Part shown: one piece after another, positions 1-6,291 of the stretch
Layout of the letters: every line of letters begins with the position of its first letter
Numbering within the stretch: position 1 is the first letter of the stretch
Assembly: GCA_001603765.1 (NCBI GenBank)
Contig: LUZV01000030.1
Coordinates: 1 to 16,005 of the forward strand
DNA length: 16,005 bases
Origin: Anaerolineales bacterium Chloro_02
GTDB taxonomy: Bacteria; Chloroflexota; Anaerolineae; Anaerolineales; Anaerolineaceae
Direction of reading: 5' to 3'
The notes under the pieces: generated by a model
Seen by the model: the letters and a program-made list of their open reading frames with translations, nothing else
What the model was told of the DNA's origin: nothing
Databases searched by the model: none
Program-made: the position numbers and the translations under genes

Positions 1-1
1 G

Positions 2-460
2 CGCCCGGAGAACCTGCGCGCGGATACGACCCCAACTAACGAGATTTTGGTTCACGACACTGCTCAGGTGCCCGCGGACCTCTATCTGCAGACCCACAGC
101 ACCAACCCACTGCTCAAAGCTGAAACCATCAGCCGCGCAATCGGGCAACTTCGCCAGGCATACCCTGAGTACGATTCACTTTTTGGCGTCACCCGGCTGC
201 AAACCCGTTTGTGGGACGAGCTTGGGCGCGCGGTGAATCACAATCCGGCGATTTTATTGCGCACGCAGGATCTGCCGCCGATCTACGAAGAAAACTCTTG
301 TATCTATCTCTTCACCCGCGAAACGCTGCTTACCAGGCGCAACCGTCTGGGCGAAAGACCAATGATGTTCGAAATCGACGCCAGCGAGGCAACAGACATT
401 GACGTGGAACTGGATTTTGTCATTGCCGAAACGCTGATGGCTCATAACAATAAAAAATGA
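2..460 (+). CDS. Acylneuraminate/Kdo-type cytidylyltransferase, C-terminal part (5' end outside window)
   Basis: Frame 2 is open from the left edge to the TGA-terminated end, giving about 152 residues with no start inside the window; the TTG at 47 is only an internal codon. The residues before it (RPENLRADTTPTNEILVHD) fit the RP..L..D..PT segment of the NeuA/KdsB/PseF family. Downstream, LQTHSTNPLLKAETISRAI matches the LQPTSPLR.AEDI region that follows, and the end (EIDASEATDIDVELDFVIAE) matches the conserved DID...DF..AE terminus. Family members transfer CMP from CTP to a 3-deoxy sugar acid (sialic, legionaminic, pseudaminic acid or Kdo) in the cytoplasm. The N-terminal CTP-binding motif is off the window, so the substrate cannot be judged. 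It lies 10 nt before a dehydrogenase gene and probably shares its transcript. The family is secure; the exact sugar is unknown. Confidence 0.85.
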   Translation, partial: RPENLRADTTPTNEILVHDTAQVPADLYLQTHSTNPLLKAETISRAIGQLRQAYPEYDSLFGVTRLQTRLWDELGRAVNHNPAILLRTQDLPPIYEENSCIYLFTRETLLTRRNRLGERPMMFEIDASEATDIDVELDFVIAETLMAHNNKK

Positions 461-470
461 GGTTGTTTAA

Positions 471-1451
471 ATGAAAAACGTGTTAGTCTCTGCCCCTTAT
501 ATGCTTCCATTTATGGACAGATTTACCCCAATTCTGGAGCACTTCGGCGTTCGCGTCATCATCCCGGATGTCCATGAGCGACTCGAAGCTGAGGAGATCC
601 TGCGGTATGCCGGTCAGTTTGAAGGCACAATCTGCGGGGATGACCGCTATAACGCCGATGTGATCAGGGCGTGTCTGCCAACCCTTAAGGTCATTTCCAA
701 ATGGGGTACTGGGATCGACTCGATTGATAAGGAGGCGGCGGAGGCTATGGGCGTGAGAGTGATGAACACCCCTAACGCTTTCACTGTGCCCGTCTCGGAG
801 AGCGTTATCGGCAGCATGCTCAACTTCGCGCGCCGCCAACCCTGGATGGACCGCGCCATGAAAGCGGGCGTTTGGGATAAAATCCCCGGGCAAACTTTGA
901 GTGAATCAGTTCTGGGGGTGGTCGGCGTGGGCAATATCGGCAAGGCTGTTATTCGCCGCGCCCGTCCGTTTGGGATGAAACTGCTTGGAAACGATATTGT
1001 GGATATCGAACCAGATTTTATTCTCGAACAGGGAGTGGAGATGACCTCGCTGGAGGATTTGCTGCGGCGCGCCGATTACATCAGCCTCAACACCTCTCTT
1101 TCGCCCTCCGCCTATCATCTGATCAACGCGGAAACCCTGCGGATGGTAAAACCCAACGCTGTGCTGATTAATACCTCCCGCGGACCTGTGATCCACGAAG
1201 AGGCTCTGATTAAAGCCCTTCAGGAAAACCGCTTGCGGGGCGCCGCGCTGGATGTGTTTGAGCAGGAGCCTCTGCCGAAGGATAGCCCGCTGTTGCAAAT
1301 GGATAATGTGATGCTTTCACCTCACAACACCAACAGCAGCCCCTTCTTTTGGGAGCGCATCCACTGGAACACCCTGCGCAACTTGCTGATCGGGCTTGAA
1401 ATTCCGGTTGGCGATATCGCCAGCTTAAAGGCGCTTGAGAAACGCGCGTGA
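471..1451 (+). CDS. D-isomer-specific 2-hydroxyacid dehydrogenase (phosphoglycerate dehydrogenase-like)
   Basis: This 326-residue cytoplasmic NAD(P)-dependent oxidoreductase has the full 2-hydroxyacid dehydrogenase layout. The N-terminal substrate half contains KWGTGIDSID (78-87). The Rossmann half has GVGNIG (152-157) and an Asp at 175 after the second strand. The catalytic set is visible: Arg237 in NTSRGP, Glu266 in DVFEQEP and His285 in SPHNTNSS. It is short and lacks the ACT or extra C-terminal regulatory domain of many SerA proteins, so a role in serine synthesis is not implied. Placed between a CMP-sugar synthetase and a short-chain dehydrogenase, it more likely oxidises or reduces a precursor of a surface sugar or its hydroxyacid substituent; that is inference. 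The ATG at 471 follows the previous stop by 10 nt, with only a weak ribosome site (GAGGTTG). Confidence 0.9.
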   Translation: MKNVLVSAPYMLPFMDRFTPILEHFGVRVIIPDVHERLEAEEILRYAGQFEGTICGDDRYNADVIRACLPTLKVISKWGTGIDSIDKEAAEAMGVRVMNTPNAFTVPVSESVIGSMLNFARRQPWMDRAMKAGVWDKIPGQTLSESVLGVVGVGNIGKAVIRRARPFGMKLLGNDIVDIEPDFILEQGVEMTSLEDLLRRADYISLNTSLSPSAYHLINAETLRMVKPNAVLINTSRGPVIHEEALIKALQENRLRGAALDVFEQEPLPKDSPLLQMDNVMLSPHNTNSSPFFWERIHWNTLRNLLIGLEIPVGDIASLKALEKRA

Positions 1452-1470
1452 GGACAAGGAGCCAAAAAGT

Positions 1471-2235
1471 ATGAACGCAAAGAAGAAAACCATTCTGGTA
1501 ACTGGCGCGGCTGGCGGCGTGGGGCGGGCAACCGCCCGGCACTTCCACGAACGCGGCTTTCGTGTGATTGGCGTTGACCGTCAAAGCGTATATGCCGAAT
1601 TCCCGTCTGATGGGCTATTCATTCAGGCCGATATCTCAGTCCCCGAGAATCTCGAGAAGATTTTCGCGCAAGCCAGCGAGTTCTCTTCAACTTTGGACGT
1701 TTTGGTGAATAATGCCGGCTTTCAGGTGACCAAACCTCTGATCGAAACGACCGTTGAGGAGTGGGATATGGTGATGGCGTCGAACTTGCGCTCTGTCTTT
1801 TTGGGAGCCAAACTGGCCTACCCGCTCCTGAAGGCAGAAGGCGGAGGCGCGATCGTCAATGTTTCATCGGTACACGCTGTGGCTACCAGCGCCAATATCG
1901 CCGCTTATGCTGCCAGCAAAGGCGGGCTGTTGGCTCTGACCCGGGCAATGGCAATCGAGTTCGCGCCCGATAACATCCGCGTTAACGCTGTGCTGCCTGG
2001 GGCGGTGGATACACCCATGCTGCGGGCTGGTTTCCACCGCGGACGTGATAATGAAGCCTCCGAAGAAAGCCAACTGGCAGCGCTGGCGGCTAAAACTGTC
2101 AACGGAAGGGTTGGATTGCCGGAGGAGATCGCTTCGGTCATCTATTTCCTTGCGGATAACTCTCAGTCGAACTTCATTACCGGGCAGGGACTGCTGGCGG
2201 ACGGCGGGGCGACCTGCCGGTTGAGCACCGAGTAA
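1471..2235 (+). CDS. Short-chain dehydrogenase/reductase (SDR), classical type
   Basis: A 254-residue classical SDR. It has the nucleotide-binding TGAAGGVG (11-18), NNAG (80-83) and catalytic Ser132/133, Tyr146 and Lys150 in YAASK. It also has the PGAV.TPM loop and the C-terminal ITGQGLLADGG typical of FabG-like enzymes. Asp36 after the second strand (GVDRQ) suggests preference for NAD(H) over NADP(H). An in-frame ATG lies upstream at 1435, but it sits inside the preceding gene. The ATG at 1471 is preferred because AGGACAAGGAG at 1451-1461 gives a strong ribosome site and the protein then begins at the usual family position. The gap to the preceding stop is 19 nt. FabG-like SDRs also act on sugars (for example PtmA in flagellin glycan loci). 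Given its neighbours, a sugar-nucleotide or nonulosonate precursor is more likely than a fatty acid, but the substrate cannot be read from sequence. Confidence 0.9.
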   Translation: MNAKKKTILVTGAAGGVGRATARHFHERGFRVIGVDRQSVYAEFPSDGLFIQADISVPENLEKIFAQASEFSSTLDVLVNNAGFQVTKPLIETTVEEWDMVMASNLRSVFLGAKLAYPLLKAEGGGAIVNVSSVHAVATSANIAAYAASKGGLLALTRAMAIEFAPDNIRVNAVLPGAVDTPMLRAGFHRGRDNEASEESQLAALAAKTVNGRVGLPEEIASVIYFLADNSQSNFITGQGLLADGGATCRLSTE

Positions 2236-2238
2236 GCC

Positions 2239-3045
2239 ATGAGCGACCAACCAAACCTTCCCGAAGTATCCCCCCTGGGGCGCCTGGCGCGCAATGGATA
2301 CGACTTCATAAAGCGCATTCCAGAGCTGCCGGCGGCTTATCTTCATCCATGGCGGCGCGAATCCCGCCGCAGGCTGGGAAAGCTGAAAGATAGCCACAAA
2401 GGAGAGCGCTGTTTCATCGTCGGGAATGGGCCTTCCTTAAAAAACACAAACCTCAGCCTGCTCAAAAACGACTTTTCTATCGGCATGAACCGCGTTTTTC
2501 TGGCATCCGAGGAGCTTGGCTTTACCCCAAGCTGCCTGGTCTGCGTCAACGACCTGGTGGTGGAACAATCCGTGCCCGAATTTAACGCTCTGCAGATGCC
2601 CAAATTCTTCTCGTGGCGCGCCAGCAAATGGCTGCGGATGGACGACTGGATGCACTTTATCTATACCACCTACACAACCCCCAAATTCTCTGCCGATGTG
2701 CGCAAACGGGTCTGGGAAGGCGCTACAGTCACAAATGTTTGCCTGCAGCTGGCTTTTCATATGGGCTTCAACGAAGCGATCCTGATTGGGGTCGATCACA
2801 GCTTTGCCACCAAAGGCAAGCCCAATACTACCGTTGAATCACAAGGGGATGACCCTAACCATTTTTCAGCTGGCTACTTCGGCAAGGGTTTCCGCTGGCA
2901 ACTGCCGGACCTGGAGACGTCTGAAATGGGCTACCGCATGGCAAAGCGCGCGTACGAAGAAGCTGGTCGGCGGGTGTTGGACGCGACAGTTGGCGGTAAG
3001 CTGGATATTTTTGAGAAGGTCGAATACGAAACCTTGTTCGGGTAG
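2239..3045 (+). CDS. DUF115 / MptE-like protein (putative glycan-locus transferase)
   Basis: A 268-residue protein with the marks of the DUF115 (6-hydroxymethylpterin diphosphokinase MptE-like) family. These are GERCFIVGNGPSL (55-67), IGMNRVF (81-87), GATVTNVCLQLAFHMGF (161-177), IGVDHSF (183-189), the DPNHF..GYFG segment (205-215) and the closing DATVGGKLDIF (248-258). No signal peptide or membrane span is visible; the first 50 residues are basic and lack the core motifs. Archaeal MptE makes a pterin diphosphate, while bacterial DUF115 proteins include the Maf proteins that attach nonulosonic acids to flagellin. Many others sit in polysaccharide loci without known activity. Starting 3 nt after the SDR stop and downstream of a CMP-sugar synthetase gene, it is more likely a glycan transferase than a pterin enzyme; that is inference. 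Confidence 0.8.
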   Translation: MSDQPNLPEVSPLGRLARNGYDFIKRIPELPAAYLHPWRRESRRRLGKLKDSHKGERCFIVGNGPSLKNTNLSLLKNDFSIGMNRVFLASEELGFTPSCLVCVNDLVVEQSVPEFNALQMPKFFSWRASKWLRMDDWMHFIYTTYTTPKFSADVRKRVWEGATVTNVCLQLAFHMGFNEAILIGVDHSFATKGKPNTTVESQGDDPNHFSAGYFGKGFRWQLPDLETSEMGYRMAKRAYEEAGRRVLDATVGGKLDIFEKVEYETLFG

Positions 3046-3072
3046 CGCTTTCCTTCCCGTTAAAACATAAAC

Positions 3073-3078
3073 TATAAT
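3073..3078 (+). promoter_or_regulatory. TATAAT -10 box immediately before glycosyltransferase 1
   Basis: A perfect TATAAT ends 6 nt before the ATG at 3085, in a 39-nt gap after the DUF115 gene. At the usual distance, transcription would begin at or within a nucleotide or two of the start codon, giving a leaderless mRNA. No purine-rich ribosome site precedes the ATG, which fits. The -35 region (about 3050-3055, TTCCTT) is poor, so this call rests on the -10 box and its parallel at the second glycosyltransferase. Confidence 0.4.
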
Positions 3079-3084
3079 TCAGCC

Positions 3085-4050
3085 ATGCATTCGCAACCGC
3101 TGGTATCCATTATCACCCCATCCTTTAACCAGGCTGCCTTTCTTGAGCAGACGATGCTTAGTGTGCTCGAACAAGGCTATCCAAACCTGGAATATTGGGT
3201 CATGGACGGCGGATCGACCGACGGCAGTCAGGAGATTATCCAAAAATATCAGCATCGACTGGCTGGCTGGGTTTCTAAACCGGATAAGGGGCAAGCCGAC
3301 GGTGTTAACAAGGGCTTTGCCAGGGCAACCGGGAAGATTATCGGCTGGCTGAATTCTGATGATCTCTATTATCCAGGGGCAATCGCGGGCGCGGTGGAGG
3401 CTTTCCGCCTGCACCCAGAAGCGTCTTTTGTTTTCAGCGATGTTGAGTCGATTGATGAGCACGGCAGACCATTTAACCTGATGCGTTACGGCGACTGGAA
3501 ACTGCCGGAGCTGATGACCTTCCATATTGTTGGGCAGCCAGGCGTTTTTATGCGCCGTTCGGTGTTAAAGCAAGCCGGATACCTGGATCTGAGCTATAAC
3601 TACCTGCTGGATGTTCAGCTTTGGATGCGAATGGCGCTCATTGCCGAGCCGGTTTATGTGCCAGGCGCGGTCTGGGCAGCCGCGCGGATTCACTCGGACG
3701 CCAAAAACGTCGCTCACGCGGAGAAATTTGGCGAAGAAGCCTTCCGCCTTGCCGCCTGGCTGAGCGAGGACGAGCGGTTTTCTCCCCTTTCCGAGAAGCT
3801 CAACCATCGAATTTGGGCTGGCGCGCACCGTTTGAACGCTTTTTATCTGACGGAAGCGGAAATGTTCAAACCGGCGTTGAAATCTTACACGAAAATGCTG
3901 CGCCTGGCGCCTTCCATGTCCAGGGGAACATACAGGCGCATGGGCTACGCCGTTCTGGGCGCGCTTGGCATTCAAAACCTGCGCCAGAAGTATGCTATTT
4001 GGCGTCAGAAACGCTATCAGAAACAGCAAACCAAACAGAATAAGAACTGA
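3085..4050 (+). CDS. Glycosyltransferase family 2 (GT-A fold), copy 1
   Basis: A 321-residue family-2 glycosyltransferase. The N-terminal GT-A domain has VSIITPSFNQ (7-16), the nucleotide-binding DGGSTDGS (41-48), the KGQADGVNKGF stretch (68-78) and NSDD (90-93) as the metal-binding DXD-type motif. GQPGVFMRRS and LLDVQLWMRMA downstream form the usual acceptor-side region ending with the aspartate base. About 60 extra basic C-terminal residues (many K, R and Q) suggest membrane-surface association; no transmembrane helix is clear. It would transfer a sugar from a nucleotide sugar to a growing glycan at the cytoplasmic face. Its first 100 residues align without gaps to the second glycosyltransferase, about 71 identical by hand count, so they are paralogs. 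Donor and acceptor are unknown. Confidence 0.9.
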   Translation: MHSQPLVSIITPSFNQAAFLEQTMLSVLEQGYPNLEYWVMDGGSTDGSQEIIQKYQHRLAGWVSKPDKGQADGVNKGFARATGKIIGWLNSDDLYYPGAIAGAVEAFRLHPEASFVFSDVESIDEHGRPFNLMRYGDWKLPELMTFHIVGQPGVFMRRSVLKQAGYLDLSYNYLLDVQLWMRMALIAEPVYVPGAVWAAARIHSDAKNVAHAEKFGEEAFRLAAWLSEDERFSPLSEKLNHRIWAGAHRLNAFYLTEAEMFKPALKSYTKMLRLAPSMSRGTYRRMGYAVLGALGIQNLRQKYAIWRQKRYQKQQTKQNKN

Positions 4051-4167
4051 CTCTCTTGTTACAGTTAATATTGTTGCCATAATTACTCCCTGCTTTGTAT
4101 GATTTGGGTTTCTTTGTTTTTACCCTTGCTTAGGGGGTATTGAGGTGCCAAATGATTCCATAGCCTT

Positions 4168-4207
4168 TTCCTTGGGGAGGGTGACCGCAGGGCGGATGAG
4201 GGGGTGC
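4168..4207 (+). repeat. Degenerate copy of a GGGAGAAGG...GCAGGGCGGATGAGGGG-type dispersed repeat
   Basis: The stretch resembles 4311-4351: CCTT-TCCT-GGG-AGG is followed by GACCGCAGGGCGGATGAGGGGG, and both copies then run into TGCG-TTGGTTGAAC-GTAGATCGCC. This copy is more diverged and its hairpin is weaker. This kind of repeat (in reverse, CCCCTCATCCGCCCTGCGGGCACC...) is one I recognise as dispersed in many bacterial genomes; its mobility or function is not established. Confidence 0.6.
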
Positions 4208-4220
4208 GTTTGGTTGAACT

Positions 4221-4573
4221 GTAGATCGCCGCGCAGCGCTCGCGATGACGAAGGACCAACTTAATCGGACGGTAGATTGTCGCGTTGTGCTTGCGGTGAC
4301 GGCGTTTCAGCCTTCTCCTGGGAGAAGGTGCCCGCAGGGCGGATGAGGGGTTGTGCGATTGGTTGAACGGTAGATCGCCACGCTGTGCTCGCGATGACGA
4401 GGACTGGGCTTAATCGAACGGTAGATCGCCGCGCTGCGCTTGCGATGACGAGGACTGGGCTTAATCGAACGGTAGATCGCCACGCTGCGCTCGCGATGAC
4501 GAGGACTGGGCTTAATCGAACGGTAGATCGCCGCGCTGCGCTCGCGGTGACATGTGATTCTTCAGCCTCCACC
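4221..4573 (+). repeat. 51-bp repeat array, six copies in two phased blocks
   Basis: The marker GTAGATCGCC (or a near match) starts at 4221, 4272, 4370, 4421, 4472 and 4523. The spacing is exactly 51 bp within each block (4221-4272 and 4370-4523) and 98 bp across the block boundary, where the second repeat family is inserted. Each unit contains a core like ATCGCCGCGCTGCGCTCGC followed by GATGACG, partly self-complementary (GCGC and TGCGCTCGC segments), then GGACTGGGCTTAATCGAACG. The last unit decays after 4555. The same core recurs at 15309-15335. Because 51 is a multiple of three and the unit has no stop in one frame, it produces a false 17-residue periodic peptide upstream of glycosyltransferase 2. 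There are no unique spacers, so it is not a CRISPR. Confidence 0.9.
4311..4351 (+). repeat. Second dispersed repeat copy, with hairpin
   Basis: CCTTCTC (4311-4317) and GAGAAGG (4322-4328) form a 7-bp hairpin with a 4-nt loop. It is followed by TGCCCGCAGGGCGGATGAGGGGT, itself containing the palindrome GCCCGCAGGGC. It interrupts the 51-bp array between its second and third units. Together with 4168-4207 it marks a higher-order duplication: repeat plus TTGGTTGAAC linker plus 51-bp units. No coding content is seen. Confidence 0.75.
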
Positions 4574-4638
4574 AAAAGAGGGCAAATAGATTTATTCATA
4601 CTATATGAGCAAGGATTACTCGCGGACCGTAGTTCGTC

Positions 4639-4644
4639 TATAAT
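4639..4644 (+). promoter_or_regulatory. TATAAT -10 box immediately before glycosyltransferase 2
   Basis: A perfect TATAAT ends 7 nt before the ATG at 4652, nearly the same geometry as at glycosyltransferase 1. No Shine-Dalgarno sequence lies between them and the -35 region (about 4616-4621, TTACTC) is weak. This implies a leaderless transcript and gives the gene its own promoter after the repeat block. It also supports 4652 as the true translation start. Confidence 0.45.
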
Positions 4645-4651
4645 AGTGCCT

Positions 4652-5428
4652 ATGCCTACTCTGCCTCGCGTGTCAATCATCACACCCTCCTATAACCAGG
4701 CTCGTTTCCTTGAAGAAACGATGCGCTCTGTGTTGGAGCAAGACTATCCGAACATTGAATACATCGTCATTGATGGAGGCTCAAGCGATGGCAGCCAGGA
4801 AATCATTCAGAAATACGCTGAGCGCCTGGCGCATTGGCAGAGCCAGAAGGATAAGGGGCAGACGGACGCCATCAATCAGGGCTTTGCCCGCGCCACTGGT
4901 GAAATCCTGGCATGGCTCAACTCCGACGATATCCTTTATCCTGGGGCGGTTCGCGCGGCGGTCAGGCAGCTGCAAAACCATCCGGAAGTTGGCATGGTCT
5001 ACGGAGACTGCGATTGGATCAACGCTGATGGCAAAGTCATCGGCGCGTTTCCCGCGGCTCAGACAGACCTAAGAAAACTTCGCCGTGGTTATGTACACAT
5101 CCCCCAACAAACAGCTTTCTTTCGAGCTGATCTCTGGCGGGATGCGGGTCCGCTGGACGACAGTTTCTACTTCGCCATGGATTATGACCTGTGGACGCGC
5201 CTGGCAGCCCGCGCTCCGCTGCTTTATGTGAAACAGCGCTGGGCGGCATTTCGACTGCACGAGGGCGCAAAATCGATCGCGGCTGATGATCGCTGTTGGC
5301 CAGAGATGCTGAGGGTGCACTATCGCGACGGCGGAAAGAGGCTTTCCGCGCTGACATTAAAATATTCAGTCCGAAAAATTGTTCAGCCGTTTTGGCTGTG
5401 GCTGCGCAAGCGCAGGCTATCTGGTTGA
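4652..5428 (+). CDS. Glycosyltransferase family 2 (GT-A fold), copy 2
   Basis: A 258-residue family-2 glycosyltransferase: VSIITPSYNQ (7-16), DGGSSDGS (41-48), KGQTDAINQGF (68-78), NSDD (90-93), then PQQTAFFRADLW and FAMDYDLWTRLA as the acceptor-side region with the likely catalytic aspartate. The frame stays open back to 4385, but that extension translates the 51-bp repeat array. Starting at 4652 makes its residue numbering match its paralog exactly, so the upstream extension is rejected. It is about 60 residues shorter at the C terminus than copy 1. The two copies differ in many synonymous positions, so the duplication is not recent. It probably adds another sugar of the same glycan. The methyltransferase gene begins 28 nt after it. 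Confidence 0.9.
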   Translation: MPTLPRVSIITPSYNQARFLEETMRSVLEQDYPNIEYIVIDGGSSDGSQEIIQKYAERLAHWQSQKDKGQTDAINQGFARATGEILAWLNSDDILYPGAVRAAVRQLQNHPEVGMVYGDCDWINADGKVIGAFPAAQTDLRKLRRGYVHIPQQTAFFRADLWRDAGPLDDSFYFAMDYDLWTRLAARAPLLYVKQRWAAFRLHEGAKSIAADDRCWPEMLRVHYRDGGKRLSALTLKYSVRKIVQPFWLWLRKRRLSG

Positions 5429-5456
5429 ACGAAACCTGGATTGAGAGGAGTCTGGA

Positions 5457-6278
5457 GTGCAAATCAGAAAAAAGATCAATACCGCAGTCAGGATATTAAA
5501 AGAGAAAGGTCCTATAGGCGTCTGGCATACGGTCAGACAAAAAATCGCCGCCCTTTCTTGCACAGACGAAAATGAGATTATCTTTGAGGTGCTGCAGAGC
5601 TCTGTTCAAAAGGGAGTCATGTGTGATGTGGGGGCGCATCACGGCTATAGCTTGCTCCCGTTTGCAAAAGCTGGCTGGCAAGTGTTCGCCTTTGAACCAG
5701 ACCCACAAAATCGCGCGCGTCTGCTCGAAAATGTCAAACCTTTTCCGTTAGTTCAGGTCGATAGCCGCGCCGTCTCGGATGAGGTGGTAGAAGAAGCGTC
5801 CTTCTTTACATCCACTGAATCCAGTGGTGTTAGCAGTCTTTCCGCGTTTCTCCCCAGCCACGAAGCGGCGTACACGGTCAGTATTACCACGCTTAAAGAT
5901 TTTATTGAAGCGCAGGGTCTGACGCGTCTTGATTTCCTAAAAATTGATACGGAGGGGTTCGATTTAATGGTGCTGAAAGGCCTGCCTTGGGGGCAGGTTG
6001 AACCCAAGGTGATATTGTGCGAGTTTGAGGACGCCAAAACAACTAAACTGGGCTATACCTACACCACCTTGGCTGATTTCCTGATCGAGAGGGGCTATCA
6101 GGTGATAGTTTCTGAATGGCATCCAATCGTGAAATACGGAGAGCAGCATGCCTGGAGAGGTTATTACACCTATCCGCATCACCTGCATGACGAAAAAGGC
6201 TGGGGCAATCTGATTGCCACCAATGACGGCGCGCTCTACCAAGAGTTGGAGCTTAAATGTAAGCCAAAACAGGGATGA
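5457..6278 (+). CDS. FkbM-family SAM-dependent methyltransferase
   Basis: A 273-residue protein with the FkbM fold. DVGAHHGYS (57-65) is the SAM-binding motif I, FAFEPDP (77-83) is the acidic end of the second strand, and LDFLKIDTEGFDLMVLKGL (158-176) is the family hallmark. The start is a GTG at 5457, chosen because GAGAGGAG (5443-5450) precedes it by 6 nt and no better ATG precedes the conserved region. FkbM proteins O-methylate hydroxyls, and many sit in glycan or antibiotic clusters. Here it most likely methylates a sugar made by the preceding glycosyltransferases, perhaps as a chain-capping step (inference). About 50 residues of poorly conserved N-terminal sequence precede the fold. It converges on the exporter gene, with 13 bp between the two stop codons and no clear terminator. 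Confidence 0.88.
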   Translation: MQIRKKINTAVRILKEKGPIGVWHTVRQKIAALSCTDENEIIFEVLQSSVQKGVMCDVGAHHGYSLLPFAKAGWQVFAFEPDPQNRARLLENVKPFPLVQVDSRAVSDEVVEEASFFTSTESSGVSSLSAFLPSHEAAYTVSITTLKDFIEAQGLTRLDFLKIDTEGFDLMVLKGLPWGQVEPKVILCEFEDAKTTKLGYTYTTLADFLIERGYQVIVSEWHPIVKYGEQHAWRGYYTYPHHLHDEKGWGNLIATNDGALYQELELKCKPKQG

Positions 6279-6291
6279 ACCGCCTTTGACA

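Noticed and set aside
4101..4141. Rho-independent terminator after glycosyltransferase 1
   Set aside because: GGGT/ACCC pairings are only 4 bp with long loops, and no T-run follows a stable stem.
4221..4573. Possible CRISPR array (regular 51-bp periodicity)
   Set aside because: The whole 51-bp unit is repeated, with no unique spacers, and no cas genes are present. It is a tandem repeat.
4385..4651. N-terminal extension of glycosyltransferase 2 as a real domain
   Set aside because: It translates the tandem repeat. The homologous start of the paralog aligns with 4652, and a -10 box lies just before that codon.
4261..4683. Open frame on the - strand over the repeat array
   Set aside because: It exists only because the 51-bp unit lacks stops in that frame; the peptide is a low-complexity repetition and overlaps the glycosyltransferase start.
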